64,000 nucleotides of DNA. Source: Serratia marcescens. GTDB taxonomy: Bacteria > Pseudomonadota > Gammaproteobacteria > Enterobacterales > Enterobacteriaceae. The DNA lies in assembly GCF_029846115.1 (NCBI RefSeq), contig NZ_JARVZZ010000001.1:4030001-4094000 (forward strand), read 5' to 3'. The position numbers and the translations under genes were made by a program. Shown piece by piece: positions 1 through 10,388 of this stretch (position 1 is its first letter; every line of letters begins with the position of its first letter). The notes under the pieces were generated by a model. The model was given only the letters and a program-made list of their open reading frames with translations. It was not told where the DNA came from and ran no database searches.

Positions 1-558
1 GTTGCTGTCTTCTACCGCGCCTTGGTACAGCTTGTCGTTTTGTGCCAGGTAGGTGTTGTAGATCTGCTCGAAGCCGTCCTGATAGCTTTGTGTCGGTTGA
101 TCGAAGAAAGCATTGATTTTGCCTTCGCCCAACAGCTGAATCAGTTCAGTCAAAGCACCGTGCAAGATGTCATACTGTTGCTTGAGCTTTTCCGCGGACT
201 GCGCGTCCTGACGCGGATCGAGAGGAATTTTTTCATAGGCGGCGTAATGCTGTTCCGCAACCGTCAGCATGCTCTTCGCCGAAGTCAACAGATCGGTGAC
301 GCTGGCACCGCTGCCGATTTTGTTGGTATCCATCATGTAACGAATACCCGCTCGGTTCAGGGTATTACGAGTCTGCAGCAGGTTGACCCAGCTTTCGTTC
401 AGTTCAGACTGCTGCTGACGAATCGTCTGCAGTACGGCAAAGTTCTCTTTATCATTCTTGAGCGAGGAGAAAAAGAGTCCGCCCGAAATCAACTGCAAGG
501 CGCCAAACAACACCAACACCAGCAACAGGCTGGTGACCACCTTCATACGATTTAACAT
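1..558 (-). CDS. Methyl-accepting chemotaxis protein, N-terminal part (runs off left edge)
   Basis: The first 186 residues of a transmembrane chemoreceptor, read from an ATG at 558. A short basic start is followed by a hydrophobic segment (about residues 6-28), then a mostly helical periplasmic stretch with the pattern of the Tar/Tsr four-helix ligand-binding domain. The second membrane span, HAMP and signalling domains lie outside the window. It is the next gene after cheW, where enteric bacteria carry tar or tsr-like receptors, and has its own sigma-28 promoter at 614-640. The ligand cannot be told from this fragment. Confidence 0.9.
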   Translation of the reverse strand, partial: MLNRMKVVTSLLLVLVLFGALQLISGGLFFSSLKNDKENFAVLQTIRQQQSELNESWVNLLQTRNTLNRAGIRYMMDTNKIGSGASVTDLLTSAKSMLTVAEQHYAAYEKIPLDPRQDAQSAEKLKQQYDILHGALTELIQLLGEGKINAFFDQPTQSYQDGFEQIYNTYLAQNDKLYQGAVEDSN

Positions 559-613
559 GATTTCCCTTGTTGAAGCCCGCGCAGACAGGCTCTGATGACG
601 TTGAATGTGAGAG

Positions 614-640
614 TTATCGGCGCCGTGCGGCAAAACTTTA
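614..640 (-). promoter_or_regulatory. Sigma-28 (FliA) class III flagellar promoter
   Basis: On the minus strand the -35 element TAAAGTTT (640-633) and the -10 element GCCGATAA (621-614) are separated by exactly 11 bases. This matches the enteric FliA consensus at every position. It lies 56 bases upstream of the chemoreceptor start codon. Confidence 0.93.
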
Positions 641-720
641 TGCGGGAAAGTAACTATTTTTAGTGGGGGTTCCGGGCGCGGCCTGCGGCGTCGCAACAGG
701 TCAGGAAGAGTGATGGATGA

Positions 721-742
721 AGGGGGCAGCGCCCTGCCCCCT
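721..742 (-). terminator. Hairpin after cheW
   Basis: A perfect 9-bp stem (721-729 with 734-742) with a 4-base loop begins 11 bases past the cheW stop codon. No clear U-tract follows on the minus strand, so it may be a weak terminator or a 3'-end stabiliser rather than a full stop before the receptor gene. Confidence 0.5.
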
Positions 743-753
743 GGGGTCATGAA

Positions 754-1263
754 TCAGACGCTTTTCGCCACGCTGTCGACCAGCGACATCTCTTCGCTGC
801 TCAGCAGCTTTTCGATATCCACCAGGATCAGCATGCGCTCGCCCAGCGAACCGAGACCGGTGAGGTATTCGGTCGCCAGCGTCACCGCGAACTCCGGCGC
901 CGGGCGGATCTGCTCGGCAGTCAGCGACAACACGTCCGAAACGCCATCGACCACGATGCCCACCACGCGCTGGCCAAAGTTCAGCACGATCACCACGGTG
1001 TTTTCATCGTAAGACACGCTTTGCTGCGAGAATTTCACCCGCAGATCGATGATCGGGACAATCACGCCGCGCAGGTTGGTAACACCCTTGATGAACGCCG
1101 GCGTGTTGGCGATGCGGGTCACCTGATCGTAGCCGCGAATTTCCTGCACCTTGAGGATATCGATGCCGTACTCCTCGTTGCCCAGGGTAAAAATCAGAAA
1201 CTCTTGCCCTACCGTTTCGCCAGCCAATTTGCTGACGGCTGCCAATCCTGCCATATCATTCAC
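754..1263 (-). CDS. cheW: Chemotaxis coupling protein CheW
   Basis: 169 residues, against about 167 in E. coli. It is the cytoplasmic adaptor linking chemoreceptors to the kinase CheA in receptor arrays. A single CheW domain fills the protein, with the typical core reading [19 protein letters not shown] and, further on, [16 protein letters not shown]. It follows cheA by 23 bases on the same strand and is probably co-transcribed with motA-motB-cheA. Confidence 0.97.
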   Translation of the reverse strand: MNDMAGLAAVSKLAGETVGQEFLIFTLGNEEYGIDILKVQEIRGYDQVTRIANTPAFIKGVTNLRGVIVPIIDLRVKFSQQSVSYDENTVVIVLNFGQRVVGIVVDGVSDVLSLTAEQIRPAPEFAVTLATEYLTGLGSLGERMLILVDIEKLLSSEEMSLVDSVAKSV

Positions 1264-1286
1264 CTTTTAAATCAATAAACTCATTA

Positions 1287-3272
1287 TTATGCGGCGGCGT
1301 CCGTCAGACGCTTTTCACGGTTCAAGGTTTGCAACGCCGAGACATCGACGATCAAGGCCACGCTGCCGTCGCCCAAAATGGTCGCGGCGGAGATGCCCGG
1401 CACTTTGCGGTAGTTGCTTTCCAGATTCTTCACCACCACCTGATGCTGGCCAATCAGCTGATCCACCAGCAACGCATAGCGGCGGCCGGCGCTTTGCAGG
1501 ATAACGACGATGCCCTGCGTGGCGTCGGTTTTGGCGCCGTCCACTTCAAATACCCGATACAGCTCCACCAGCGGCAGGTATTCGCCGCGTACCTGCAGCA
1601 CGCGTTCGCCCCCGGCCAACGGATGCAGATCTTCCGCCTGCGGCTGCAGCGATTCCATCACCGCGTTCAGCGGCAGGATAAAGACTTCGTCGTTCACCTT
1701 GACCGACATGCCGTCGAGGATCGCCAGCGTCAGCGGCAGCAGGATGCGGATGGTGGTGCCTTTACCGGCCTGCGAACGGATCTCGACGTGGCCGCCCATC
1801 TCCTGAATATTCCGTTTCACCACGTCCATGCCGACGCCGCGGCCGGAAACGTCGGTCACCTGCTCGGCGGTGGAGAAGCCCGGCGCGAAGATCAGCATGC
1901 CGACCTCTTCGTCGCTCATGCTCTCGCTCACCGCCAGCCCTTGCGATGCGGCCTTGGCGAGAATTTTTTCGCGGTTCAGACCGGCGCCGTCGTCGATGAC
2001 TTCAATACAGATGTTGCCGCCCTGGTGTTCGGCCGACAGCACCAGATTGCCCACCGCCGACTTGCCGGCGGCGATGCGGGTGGCCGGCTCTTCGATACCG
2101 TGATCGAGGCTGTTGCGCACCAGGTGCGTCAACGGATCGATAATGCGTTCGATCAGGCTCTTGTCCAGTTCGGTGGAACTGCCTTGCAGCGTCAGCTCCA
2201 CCTGTTTGTTCAGCTTGCCGGCCAGATCGCGCACCAGACGCGGATAGCGGCTGAAGACGTATTCCATCGGCATCATGCGGATCGACATCACCGATTCCTG
2301 CAGATCGCGCGCGTTACGCTCCAGCTGGCTCATGCTGTTCAGCAGATCGCCGTGGTTCACCGGATCGAGCGTGCCGGAGCGCTGCGCCAGCATCGACTGG
2401 GTGATCACCAGCTCGCCCACCAGGTTGATCAGCTGATCCACTTTTTCCACCGCCACGCGAATGCTGGTGGACTCGCTCGCCTTGGCGCGCGCTTTTGGCG
2501 CTTCCGCCGCTGCGGCGGCCGGTTTGGCGGCAGGCGGCGCGGCGACCGCTGCCGGTAAGCTCGCTTCTGCAATGGCCGGTTCGCTTTGCGTCGGCGTCGA
2601 GAAGCTGATTTGTTCCGGTTCCAGCACGAAGCACAAAACGGCGCTGATGTCGTCTTCGCTGGCGGAGGTGAGCAACGTCACGTCCAGACTGTGTTCCGTC
2701 TGATGAGGATCTTTAACCTCGCCCAGGTTGCCCAGCTCTTCCAACATCAAGGGGATTTCACTGGCTTTCAGCCCGTTCAGGCTGATGCGCATGCCGCCTT
2801 CGATCGCCGCCGGCGCAGCAGCCGGCTTCTCGACAGGCAGCTGAACGGCCGGTTGAGCCGCAGGCGCCTCCTGCTGCTGTTGCGCCTCCAACGCCAGCTG
2901 GCGCAGCGCCTGGCAAATGTATTCAAAGCTTTCGGCGTCAGGCTGTTGCGAGGTTTTATAGGCGTCCAGTTGCTCCTGCATAATGTCTTTGGTTTCCAGA
3001 AACAGGTTGATAATCTCGGTGCTCAGGCTCATTTCCTGGCGTCTTGCACCGTCCAGCAGGTTCTCCAGCAGGTGGGTGGTTTCCTGCAGCACCGAAAAGC
3101 CAAAGGTCGCCGCACCGCCCTTGATCGAGTGCGCCGCACGGAAGATGGCGTTCAACGGCTCGATATCGGGGGCCAGCGGATCCAGCTCCAGCAGGTGTTG
3201 CTCCATGTCGGCCAGCAACTCGTCCGCCTCATCAAAGAAGGTCTGATAAAAATCGCTAATGTCCATGCTCAC
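1287..3272 (-). CDS. cheA: Chemotaxis histidine kinase CheA
   Basis: 661 residues. The N-terminal Hpt domain carries the phosphorylated histidine at about residue 48 (motif AAHSIKGGA). Next come a P2 CheY/CheB-binding region flanked by Ala/Pro-rich linkers (about 130-160 and 235-265), a dimerisation helix pair, a GHKL ATPase domain with N box ([12 protein letters not shown]), G1 (DDGAGL) and G2 (GRGVGMDVV), and a C-terminal CheW-like domain. The start [13 protein letters not shown] matches the E. coli N-terminus. The start codon overlaps the motB stop by four bases (ATGA), indicating translational coupling. Confidence 0.98.
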   Translation of the reverse strand: MSMDISDFYQTFFDEADELLADMEQHLLELDPLAPDIEPLNAIFRAAHSIKGGAATFGFSVLQETTHLLENLLDGARRQEMSLSTEIINLFLETKDIMQEQLDAYKTSQQPDAESFEYICQALRQLALEAQQQQEAPAAQPAVQLPVEKPAAAPAAIEGGMRISLNGLKASEIPLMLEELGNLGEVKDPHQTEHSLDVTLLTSASEDDISAVLCFVLEPEQISFSTPTQSEPAIAEASLPAAVAAPPAAKPAAAAAEAPKARAKASESTSIRVAVEKVDQLINLVGELVITQSMLAQRSGTLDPVNHGDLLNSMSQLERNARDLQESVMSIRMMPMEYVFSRYPRLVRDLAGKLNKQVELTLQGSSTELDKSLIERIIDPLTHLVRNSLDHGIEEPATRIAAGKSAVGNLVLSAEHQGGNICIEVIDDGAGLNREKILAKAASQGLAVSESMSDEEVGMLIFAPGFSTAEQVTDVSGRGVGMDVVKRNIQEMGGHVEIRSQAGKGTTIRILLPLTLAILDGMSVKVNDEVFILPLNAVMESLQPQAEDLHPLAGGERVLQVRGEYLPLVELYRVFEVDGAKTDATQGIVVILQSAGRRYALLVDQLIGQHQVVVKNLESNYRKVPGISAATILGDGSVALIVDVSALQTLNREKRLTDAAA

Positions 3273-4345
3273 GGGGTCACCTCTGGCTGTGAGTCGCGGT
3301 TAGTCGGTGCGGGTGCGGCCGCCGGTTGCTCCGGCGCTTGGCCGGTCGGGGCTATCGCCGGGGATGCCTGCGATTGGGAGACGGGATCCGTCGCCGGCGG
3401 CATAGCTTGATCGGTCGGCGTTACCGCCTGGGGTTCCGGCGTTTGGCTGGCCGGCGCAGTCGCCGACGGCGCCAGCTGTTTCAGGCTGTCCGGCTGGGCG
3501 ATATCCATCGCGTTGCTTTCGGCATTTTCATGTTCGATGCCTTCTTGCGTTTGCTTATTCAGCACCAGCACGGTGATGCGACGGTTAATCGCGTCATCGG
3601 CGCCGTGCTGTTTCAGGCTCATGGTGGCCGCCATGCCCACCACCCGCAACACCTTGCCTTCCGCCAGGCCGCCGGCGATCAGCTCGCGTCGGGAGGCGTT
3701 GGCGCGATCGGCCGACAGTTCCCAGTTGCTGTAGCCGCGCTCGCCGGTGGCGTAAGGGATATCATCGGTGTGGCCGGACAGGCTGATCTTGTTCGGCAAA
3801 TCGTTGAGGATCGGCGCTATCGCCCGCAGAATATCGCGCATATAGCTCTCGACCTGCGCGCTGCCGGTTTTGAACATCGGCCGGTTTTGGCTATCGATAA
3901 TCTGAATGCGCAACCCCTCGTCCATCATGTTGATCAGCAGATGCGGGCGCAGCGCCTTCAGGCGCGGATCGGACTCAATCAACTCATCCAGCTTTTCGCG
4001 CAGCTTGTTCAGGCGCAGCTCTTCGGCGCGCTTGTCCGGCGAATCGACCTGCTTTCTCACCAGGCCGTGCTGTTGCGTAGGATCGTCGCCGCCGCCCGGG
4101 ATCGGGCTGCTTTCGGAACTGCTCTTGTCGCCGCTGGTCAGAGCGACCTTGAGCGGCGTGCGGAAATATTCGGCGATTTGCGTCAGCTCCTGCGGGCTGG
4201 CGATCGCCAGCAGCCACATCACCAGGAAGAACGCCATCATCGCCGTCATAAAGTCGGCATAAGCGATCTTCCAGGAGCCGCCGTGATGGGCGGCATGATG
4301 CGACTTGCGCTTTCTGACCAGAACGACCGGATGATTCTGTTTCAT
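3269..4345 (-). CDS. motB: Flagellar stator protein MotB
   Basis: 358 residues. MotB and MotA form the proton-driven stator. A basic cytoplasmic head is followed by one membrane helix (about 28-48) holding the proton-binding aspartate at residue 31 ([12 protein letters not shown]), a plug/linker, and an OmpA-like peptidoglycan-binding domain (about 150-265, with [10 protein letters not shown] and NWELSADRA). The last 90 residues are a Pro/Ala/Thr/Gln-rich tail, so the protein is longer than E. coli MotB (about 308). It overlaps motA and cheA by four bases each. Confidence 0.97.
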   Translation of the reverse strand: MKQNHPVVLVRKRKSHHAAHHGGSWKIAYADFMTAMMAFFLVMWLLAIASPQELTQIAEYFRTPLKVALTSGDKSSSESSPIPGGGDDPTQQHGLVRKQVDSPDKRAEELRLNKLREKLDELIESDPRLKALRPHLLINMMDEGLRIQIIDSQNRPMFKTGSAQVESYMRDILRAIAPILNDLPNKISLSGHTDDIPYATGERGYSNWELSADRANASRRELIAGGLAEGKVLRVVGMAATMSLKQHGADDAINRRITVLVLNKQTQEGIEHENAESNAMDIAQPDSLKQLAPSATAPASQTPEPQAVTPTDQAMPPATDPVSQSQASPAIAPTGQAPEQPAAAPAPTNRDSQPEVTP

Positions 4346-5232
4346 GCTTCTTCTTCTTCCGTCGCCTGCTGCGCCGGCGCTTTCACGCGACGCACGTGTT
4401 CTTCCAGCTCAACGAAAGAAGGACGTTCGGTGGTATACAGCGTTTTACGGCCAAACTCGACGGCGATCTGCGGCGCGTAACCGTTCAGGCTCGACAGCAG
4501 CGTGACCTTGATGCACTGCATCATCTTGACGTTTTCGGCGCTCTTCTGGCGCAGCAACGTGGCCAGCGGCGAGATGAAGCCGTAGGCCAGCAGAATACCG
4601 AGGAAAGTACCGACCATGGCGTTAGCGATCAGCGCGCCCAGTTCCGCAGCCGGCCGATCGGCCGAAGCCAGGGCGTGCACCACCCCCATCACCGCCGCGA
4701 CGATACCGAACGCAGGCAAGGAGTCGCCCACCATCGCCAGGCTGCCGGCGGGCACTTCACTTTCCTGCTCGTAGGTTTCGATCTCTTCGTCCATCAACGC
4801 TTCGATCTCGAACGCATTCATATTGCCGCTCACCATCAGCCGTAAATAGTCGGTAATGAACTCCACCAGGGTGTTATCGGCAAGGATGCGCGGATAATTA
4901 GAGAAAATTTCACTTTCTTGCGGATTATCAATATCGAATTCGAGCGACAGCATGCCCTGCTGGCGCGATTTGGCCAGCAGGCGGAACAACAGCGCCATCA
5001 GATCCATATACAGATCTTTGTTGTATTTGGAACGGCGCATCAGCCGCGGCAGCGCGCGCAGCGTGGCTTTGATCGCCTTGCCGTTGTTGCCGACGATGAA
5101 GGCCCCGACCCCCGCCCCGCCGATAATCAGAAATTCCGCCGGCTGATACAACGCACCGAGATGACCGCCCACGATCAGGTAGCCGCCAAACACCGCACCC
5201 AATACCACGAGATAACCCAAAATAACTAGCAC
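4342..5232 (-). CDS. motA: Flagellar stator protein MotA
   Basis: About 296 residues with four membrane spans and a large cytoplasmic loop between spans 2 and 3 that contacts the FliG rotor ring. Two starts are possible. The ATG at 5238 has its Shine-Dalgarno AAGGA directly abutting it. The GTG at 5232 has the same AAGGA six bases upstream and gives an N-terminus ([12 protein letters not shown]) that lines up with E. coli MotA, so I prefer the GTG. The gene heads motA-motB-cheA-cheW, all tightly spaced or overlapping. Confidence 0.95.
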   Translation of the reverse strand: MLVILGYLVVLGAVFGGYLIVGGHLGALYQPAEFLIIGGAGVGAFIVGNNGKAIKATLRALPRLMRRSKYNKDLYMDLMALLFRLLAKSRQQGMLSLEFDIDNPQESEIFSNYPRILADNTLVEFITDYLRLMVSGNMNAFEIEALMDEEIETYEQESEVPAGSLAMVGDSLPAFGIVAAVMGVVHALASADRPAAELGALIANAMVGTFLGILLAYGFISPLATLLRQKSAENVKMMQCIKVTLLSSLNGYAPQIAVEFGRKTLYTTERPSFVELEEHVRRVKAPAQQATEEEEA

Positions 5233-5310
5233 ACGCATTCCTTAAATTAACAATGTGGATGGAAGGTGGGGCAAACGCGCCCTGGCGCGACAGACCAGGC
5301 TGCATGTCTG

Positions 5311-5370
5311 GGGGCGGCATGCCGCCCCTGCGTATCACACGTCGGTATTCATTGCCGAGAGCCGGCAATG
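5311..5370 (-). terminator. Two hairpins between flhC and motA
   Basis: The 145-base gap after flhC holds a perfect 8-bp stem with a 5-base loop (5350-5357 with 5363-5370) and a perfect 18-base GC-rich palindrome (5311-5328). Both lie in the flhC 3' region on the minus strand. They probably end or attenuate flhDC transcription before motA. No obvious consensus sigma-28 promoter for motA was seen here. Confidence 0.5.
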
Positions 5371-5377
5371 TGGCGGC

Positions 5378-5962
5378 TCAAATGGCGCGTTTGACCTGCT
5401 CGTCCAGCAGTTGAGGAATAATATCGGCCAGTTGCGGCGAAAGTTTACGTCTTTTTACGGCGCGGGATGGGGGTTGGCATAAACTGCAGATGAAACCATT
5501 CAGCGGCTGATGCGCATGAGTGATAAATGCGCCGCCACAGCAGCTGCAGGCAGAGAGCTGCAACATGCCGCTATCGACGAAGCGCACCAGCGTCCAGGCA
5601 CGGGTCAGCGCCAGCAACGGCGCCTCGCCGGCCTGCTGCGGACACTGCTCGAGATAGAGGCGATAGGCTTTGATCACGGCCTCCACCCCGCTGCACTGCC
5701 CGCTTTTCATCAGAAACAGGTAGGCGTTGTAAAACATCGACGAGTGAATATTTTGTTCCCAGGTCATAAACCAGTCGGTTGAGAACGGTAACATTCCTTT
5801 TGGCGGCGGGCTGCCGCGTAACTCCTTGTAAAGTTTAATCAAGCGCCCACGGCTGAGCTGAGTTTCGCTCTCCAGCATCTGCAATCGGGCTCCCAGCGAA
5901 ATCAGCTCCATGGCGAGCTGAATGTCCTTGGCTTCTTGAACGATACTTTTCTCAACCATCAT
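5378..5962 (-). CDS. flhC: Flagellar master regulator subunit FlhC
   Basis: 194 residues, close to E. coli FlhC (192). With FlhD it forms the FlhD4C2 activator that turns on class II flagellar promoters with sigma-70. The C-terminal half has the four zinc-binding cysteines as CSCC (about 139-142, outer pair) and CSLC (about 159-162). The ATG shares one base with the flhD stop (TGATG), so translation is coupled. Confidence 0.98.
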   Translation of the reverse strand: MMVEKSIVQEAKDIQLAMELISLGARLQMLESETQLSRGRLIKLYKELRGSPPPKGMLPFSTDWFMTWEQNIHSSMFYNAYLFLMKSGQCSGVEAVIKAYRLYLEQCPQQAGEAPLLALTRAWTLVRFVDSGMLQLSACSCCGGAFITHAHQPLNGFICSLCQPPSRAVKRRKLSPQLADIIPQLLDEQVKRAI

Positions 5963-6321
5963 CAGGCTCTTTTCTTCGTCGGGCTAGCGTCTTTACTCGA
6001 TAGCTCTTGCAGTAAATGGCTTGATAGCAAAATGCCGGTATGGATTTGTTGCAGATCGTCGACGCGCGACTCTTTGGTCAGGCGTTCGATGGTCTGGCTT
6101 TCGTTAAAGCGGAAGTGGCAAACCAGCTGGTTGGTCTCGGCCAGCTTAACCATTTGCGGCAAAGTCAGCTGTGCCAGCGCATCGGCCATGGTTTCATCAA
6201 TACCAAGGCGGAACATCGCGGACGCTTTTTCATCGTTAATCAAACGCTGTGCTAAAAGTAAATATGACAGATTGATGTCATAAATATGCTTAAGTAATTC
6301 AGACGTACCCATATTCCCCAT
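5962..6321 (-). CDS. flhD: Flagellar master regulator subunit FlhD
   Basis: 119 residues, the usual length. It is an all-helical dimer that partners FlhC. Conserved family sequence is visible ([21 protein letters not shown] and, further on, [16 protein letters not shown]). It is the first gene of flhDC and is preceded by a long AT-rich control region with a CRP site. Confidence 0.98.
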   Translation of the reverse strand: MGNMGTSELLKHIYDINLSYLLLAQRLINDEKASAMFRLGIDETMADALAQLTLPQMVKLAETNQLVCHFRFNESQTIERLTKESRVDDLQQIHTGILLSSHLLQELSSKDASPTKKRA

Positions 6322-7659
6322 CCCGACAGACTATGTTTAAAAACATACGCTGGGTGATAAATTTTATCGCCCGTGACTTGGGTTGTTTCCCAAAGTTGGC
6401 AAATTAATCGCTCAAAAACGACTGCTATAATTTTCGACAATCGCTAAATTCGACCACTGTTCAGTATTTGCTACGAGCGTAAACCAACGTGTATGGATGT
6501 ACAGCATTCTGCTTCGATAGTGTTTAGTCACCATGAAACTATTTTTACAAATTTAATAAGATTATTCCTAAAGCAGCGCAACTCTACCCCCGAACCATTA
6601 GCACACACAATGTAAGTGAGAGGCAATTTTAAATACAATGTGACATAGATCACAAAAATAAAAAATAATTAAGCCAAATACACCCAAATACGCTCACTTA
6701 TTGACCGTCATTTTGCTTATAAAATAACCATAGGTAAAAAAACGTCTTAAAAACAATGTTTATGCGCCAAAAAATTATCTTTTTTAGATCAATTCGAACA
6801 AAAGCATCACCAAACCAAAATAACAGAACAAAAATCTGCATATAGGCAACAAACTCAGTATAAATAACCATTTGAGTTACTGAAAAATATCCAAGCTGAA
6901 AAATAACCAATGTAAACTATGAGGTTATTAGCTATCGGATTTGACTTAAGCCCTCAGCCTGAGGCTGTTCTAATTTTCAACATCAGGTGATTAAGGCTTA
7001 TCAATGATTCGTAGGCGTAGTGAACAAGCTAACAGACGTAACGATATGTTTCTGTATTAGCACGATGCAAGAATATTTTTTCTGAGTTAAATTCCCCCAA
7101 AACGCCATATCGGCAGAAATCCATAAAACTTTAATGCTTTTTATTTCTTTTTCTGTTGCCGTTATAATTATTCCCCAGGTGAATAAATTATTAACCAGCC
7201 CCCCATTCCCCTCCCTTCATCGCGATAAAATAAAACGCAGTTTTGTTTTACTCTTCATATTTCTCCATCGAGAAAAACGGCTTTTCAACGCAAGCGGCGG
7301 CAACAAACACCGCGTAATGCCGTTGCGCCTCTTAGGGCAGGTGAAGAAAACGCCGCAAAACGACGGCGCGAACTTGCGCGCAGTAGGAACCGCGGTGCTT
7401 CTGCCGCCATCCCGTGCAGCCTCGCTCTGAGACTTTCCCTATTTCTTCATTTATCAGCAGGATGAGATTGCTGACGGCGCACGGGCATATTATGATTTAT
7501 CAAAGCGCCGCCACGGGCGGCGCGACATCATTACCCAGTGCAATTTATCTACTTGAAATGATTTTTGTCAGGTCGTACATCGCTGCCTCGACGGCGCCGC
7601 CGTGAGCCGCCGATGTGTTATTCACCCGGCTTTAACTATTAACAGGCTATATTTTAATC
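6322..7659. other. Long AT-rich non-coding region between flhD and cnu
   Basis: About 1.3 kb with no convincing gene. The flhD-proximal half (to about 7100) is strongly AT-rich and holds the CRP site at 6637-6656. The half near cnu is GC-richer and holds a perfect 8-bp hairpin with a 3-base loop (7505-7512 with 7516-7523). Short open frames exist (for example 7134-7430 plus and 6698-6910 minus) but lack ribosome sites and recognisable protein character. A long regulated leader for flhDC is expected here from E. coli. Confidence 0.75.
6637..6656. promoter_or_regulatory. CRP (cAMP receptor protein) binding site
   Basis: TGTGA (6639-6643), six bases, then TCACA (6650-6654): both half-sites match the CRP consensus exactly with the right spacing. 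It lies about 320 bases upstream of the flhD start codon. In E. coli CRP activates flhDC from an upstream site; the sign of regulation here cannot be read from sequence. Confidence 0.85.
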
Positions 7660-7875
7660 ATGACTGATACGCTCGAATATCTGCTGACATTCCGTAAATG
7701 CTCCTCTTTGGACAGCCTGGAGAAGGTGTACGACAAACTGAACTACTCCATTGAAAACGATACGGAAATGAGCAATATGTACCGTGCCGCCGACCACCGT
7801 CGCGCCGAGTTGGTGGCCGGTAAACTGTTCGATCTGGGCAAGGTGCCGAAAACGCTGTGGGCGCAGGTGCTTTAA
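7660..7875 (+). CDS. cnu: Hha/YmoA-family modulator, Cnu (YdgT) type
   Basis: 71 residues. Hha-family proteins bind H-NS/StpA and modulate silencing of AT-rich and virulence genes. The sequence follows E. coli Cnu/YdgT more closely than Hha: the start [20 protein letters not shown], the core [14 protein letters not shown], and the end [12 protein letters not shown]. It stands alone, with only a weak ribosome site. A copy between flhDC and uspC is not the E. coli location of cnu. Confidence 0.9.
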   Translation: MTDTLEYLLTFRKCSSLDSLEKVYDKLNYSIENDTEMSNMYRAADHRRAELVAGKLFDLGKVPKTLWAQVL

Positions 7876-8072
7876 TTCAGTGAAATTACGTGCGGCAACG
7901 GTTTTATCTTTTATTGCTATATAACCGGGGCAAATTCGGCTTTTATTGCCGCGCGTGATGCGAAACACATTTATTACCCTCGCCAGGTTCTACCCTTTAT
8001 CCGACGCAGTACTTCCACCAAGGCCGCCGATGCGGCAGCCTGAAACACGATGGATACAACAAGGAGTAGGAT

Positions 8073-8492
8073 ATGGGGTATCAAAACGTTCTGGTCACCG
8101 TCGCCGTTGCCCCTGACAGCCACCGCCTGGTGGAAAAGGCCGTCTCCATCGTTCGCCCTTACGGCGGCAGCATCACCTTGTTAAGCACCCTCGCCAACCC
8201 GGAAATGTACAATAATTTCGCCGGGCCGATGCTGGGCGATTTACGCTCGTTGATGGAGGAGGAAACCCGGTTGTTTATGGAAGAACTGCGTCAACGCGCC
8301 GGTTACCCGATCGCCAATACGTTGATCGTGCACGGCGAGCTGGGTGACAGCCTGGAATACGCCAGCCGCCGTCAGCCGTTCGACCTCCTGCTGTGCGGCA
8401 ATCATCGTGACGGCATGATGAATAAGGTCTCCTGTTCCGCCGCCCGCTTTATCAATATCAGCCATATCGACGTGCTGATCGTTCCGCTCTAA
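8073..8492 (+). CDS. uspC: Universal stress protein UspC
   Basis: 139 residues, one UspA-type alpha/beta domain in the cytoplasm. The sequence runs parallel to E. coli UspC (NVLVTVAVAPDS near the start; EMYNNFAGPMLGDLRS; FDLLLCGNHRDGM; DVLIVPL at the end). E. coli uspC also lies near flhDC, so synteny supports the name. The ribosome site AAGGAG sits at a good distance before the ATG. The usual UspA nucleotide-loop glycines are weak, as in other UspC proteins. Confidence 0.92.
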   Translation: MGYQNVLVTVAVAPDSHRLVEKAVSIVRPYGGSITLLSTLANPEMYNNFAGPMLGDLRSLMEEETRLFMEELRQRAGYPIANTLIVHGELGDSLEYASRRQPFDLLLCGNHRDGMMNKVSCSAARFINISHIDVLIVPL

Positions 8493-8577
8493 GGCTAAGC
8501 ACATTCGGTAACGTTGCCTTGCCGCCCCTGAACTAGGCTTAACGAATCTTGTTTGTCGCAACGCAAAGGAGCTTTCG

Positions 8578-9609
8578 ATGTCCCCTTCTCAACAGAACCG
8601 CCGCTTCCTGCTGGCTTCGCGTCCGCACGGTGAACCGACGGCGGCGAACTTCCGTCTCGACACTGTCCCCGTGCCACAGCCCGGCGCCGGGCAGCTGGTG
8701 CTGCGTACCGTTTATCTGTCGCTGGATCCTTATATGCGCGGGCGCATGAGCGATGCCCCTTCCTACGCGCCGCCGGTCGAGATCGGTCAGGTGATGGTGG
8801 GCGGCACGGTATCGCGCGTCGCGGTCTCACAGCATCCCGACTTCAACGTCGGCGATTGGGTGTTGGGTTATGACGGCTGGCAAGATTATGCCCTGTCCGA
8901 CGGTAGCGGCCTGCGCAACCTCGGCCCGCACCTGCCGCATCCTTCCCGCCTGCTGGGCGTGCTGGGCATGCCGGGGTTTACCGCTTACATGGGGCTGCTC
9001 GATATCGGTCAACCGCAGGCGGGTGAAACGCTGGTGGTGGCTGCCGCCAGCGGTGCAGTCGGTTCAGTGGTCGGCCAAATCGGGAAGCTGAAAGGCTGCC
9101 GCGTCGTCGGCGTTGCCGGCGGGGCGGAAAAATGCCGCTATGTGGTGGAAGAGTTGGGTTTCGACGCCTGTATCGATCACCGCGCCCCTGACTTTGCCGA
9201 ACAGCTGGCGTCCGCCTGCCCTAAAGGCATCGACATCTATTACGAAAACGTCGGTGGGGCGGTGTTCGACGCCGTACTGCCGCTGTTGAACGCCAAAGCC
9301 CGCATTCCGGTATGCGGCATCATCGCCCATTACAATGCCACCGGGTTACCTGCGGGGCCGGACCGCTTGCCGCTGCTGGAAGGGCTGATCCTGCGCAAAC
9401 GCATCCGTATGCAGGGCTTTATCATCTTCGACGACTACGGCTCGCGCTTTGATGAGTTCCTGCAACAAATGAGCATCTGGGTCGAACAGGGGAAAATCAA
9501 GTTCCGCGAGGACATCGTCGACGGACTGGAGCAGGCGCCGCAGGCGTTTATCGGCCTGCTGCAGGGCAAAAACTTCGGCAAACTGGTGATCCGCGTCGCC
9601 GATGAATAA
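8578..9609 (+). CDS. curA: NADPH-dependent curcumin/dihydrocurcumin-type reductase CurA (YncB)
   Basis: 343 residues, medium-chain dehydrogenase/reductase of the zinc-free enone-reductase type. E. coli CurA reduces curcumin and related enones. The N-terminal SLDPYMRGRMSD motif, the Rossmann region around residues 155-180 (AAASGAVGSVVGQIGKLKG, then AGGAEK), and CPKGIDIYYENVGG are nearly identical to the E. coli protein. It is a single gene convergent with pcp. Confidence 0.93.
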   Translation: MSPSQQNRRFLLASRPHGEPTAANFRLDTVPVPQPGAGQLVLRTVYLSLDPYMRGRMSDAPSYAPPVEIGQVMVGGTVSRVAVSQHPDFNVGDWVLGYDGWQDYALSDGSGLRNLGPHLPHPSRLLGVLGMPGFTAYMGLLDIGQPQAGETLVVAAASGAVGSVVGQIGKLKGCRVVGVAGGAEKCRYVVEELGFDACIDHRAPDFAEQLASACPKGIDIYYENVGGAVFDAVLPLLNAKARIPVCGIIAHYNATGLPAGPDRLPLLEGLILRKRIRMQGFIIFDDYGSRFDEFLQQMSIWVEQGKIKFREDIVDGLEQAPQAFIGLLQGKNFGKLVIRVADE

Positions 9610-9614
9610 CCCGT

Positions 9615-9642
9615 AGCAGGGCGTGGCGTACCACGCCCTGCT
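9615..9642. terminator. Bidirectional terminator between curA and pcp
   Basis: A perfect 12-bp stem (9615-9626 with 9631-9642) with loop CGTA fills the 34-base gap between two convergent genes. It should serve both strands. Confidence 0.8.
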
Positions 9643-9643
9643 G

Positions 9644-10294
9644 TTAATGTACGGCGCCGTCGCCGAATCGCACATCTTCCTCGACCGTCAGCGTCACCTG
9701 CACAATAGTGCGCACCGCTTCCACCATCGTCGCCAGCGCCATACTCGGCTTGCCCGGATGCGCTGCCGCCAGTGCATGGCTGTACGGAATATGCACGAAT
9801 CCGCCCCTGACCCTCGCGTGCTGCGTCTCGAGATAGTGCCGCAGACCGTAAAAAATATGGTTGCAGTTATAGGTACCTGCCGTATAAGAGACCGCCGCCG
9901 GGATCCCCTGTCGGCGCAGCTGCTGCACTGCGGCCTTGACCGGCAACGTGCTGAAATACCCCACCGGCCCGCCGGCCACCACCGGTATGTCGACCGGCTG
10001 TTTACCGGCATTGTCGGGAATGCGGGCATCGATCAAATTGATGGCCACCCGTTCCAACGATATCTCGGCCCGGCCGGCGGCCAGGCCCAGACAAATCACC
10101 GCCAGCGGCTGCAGCGCCTCAATCGCCGCGATCAATTGCTGATTGGCCTCGCCCAACACGCAAGGTAGCTCGAGCACCGCGATCTCCGCGCCGGCGATAC
10201 GCTCACCGGCCAACGCCTGCGCAATCTGCCAGGAAGGATTCACCGCATCGCCATCGAACGGCTCAATGCCGGTGATCAAGACTTTGTTCATCAT
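9644..10294 (-). CDS. pcp: Pyroglutamyl-peptidase I
   Basis: 216 residues, cytoplasmic cysteine peptidase removing N-terminal pyroglutamate. The catalytic triad is in place: Glu81 (SLERVAIN), Cys144 (AGTYNCNHIFY) and His168 (GGFVHIPY). A second ATG directly follows the first, so the start could be 10291. It is divergent from the LysR gene at 10389, which may control it through the shared 94-base region. Confidence 0.96.
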   Translation of the reverse strand: MMNKVLITGIEPFDGDAVNPSWQIAQALAGERIAGAEIAVLELPCVLGEANQQLIAAIEALQPLAVICLGLAAGRAEISLERVAINLIDARIPDNAGKQPVDIPVVAGGPVGYFSTLPVKAAVQQLRRQGIPAAVSYTAGTYNCNHIFYGLRHYLETQHARVRGGFVHIPYSHALAAAHPGKPSMALATMVEAVRTIVQVTLTVEEDVRFGDGAVH

Positions 10295-10388
10295 TTCCCC
10301 TGATTGAAGGCTAAATTCGTGTGCTACCAGCCTAAAGAACGCAGTATGATTCCGGAAATGGATTATCTGTATATAGAGTATTCATAAA

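Noticed and set aside
7134..7430. Possible 98-residue protein in the gap after flhD
   Set aside because: No ribosome site, biased start in an AT-rich tract turning to Arg/Pro-rich sequence, no recognisable domain.
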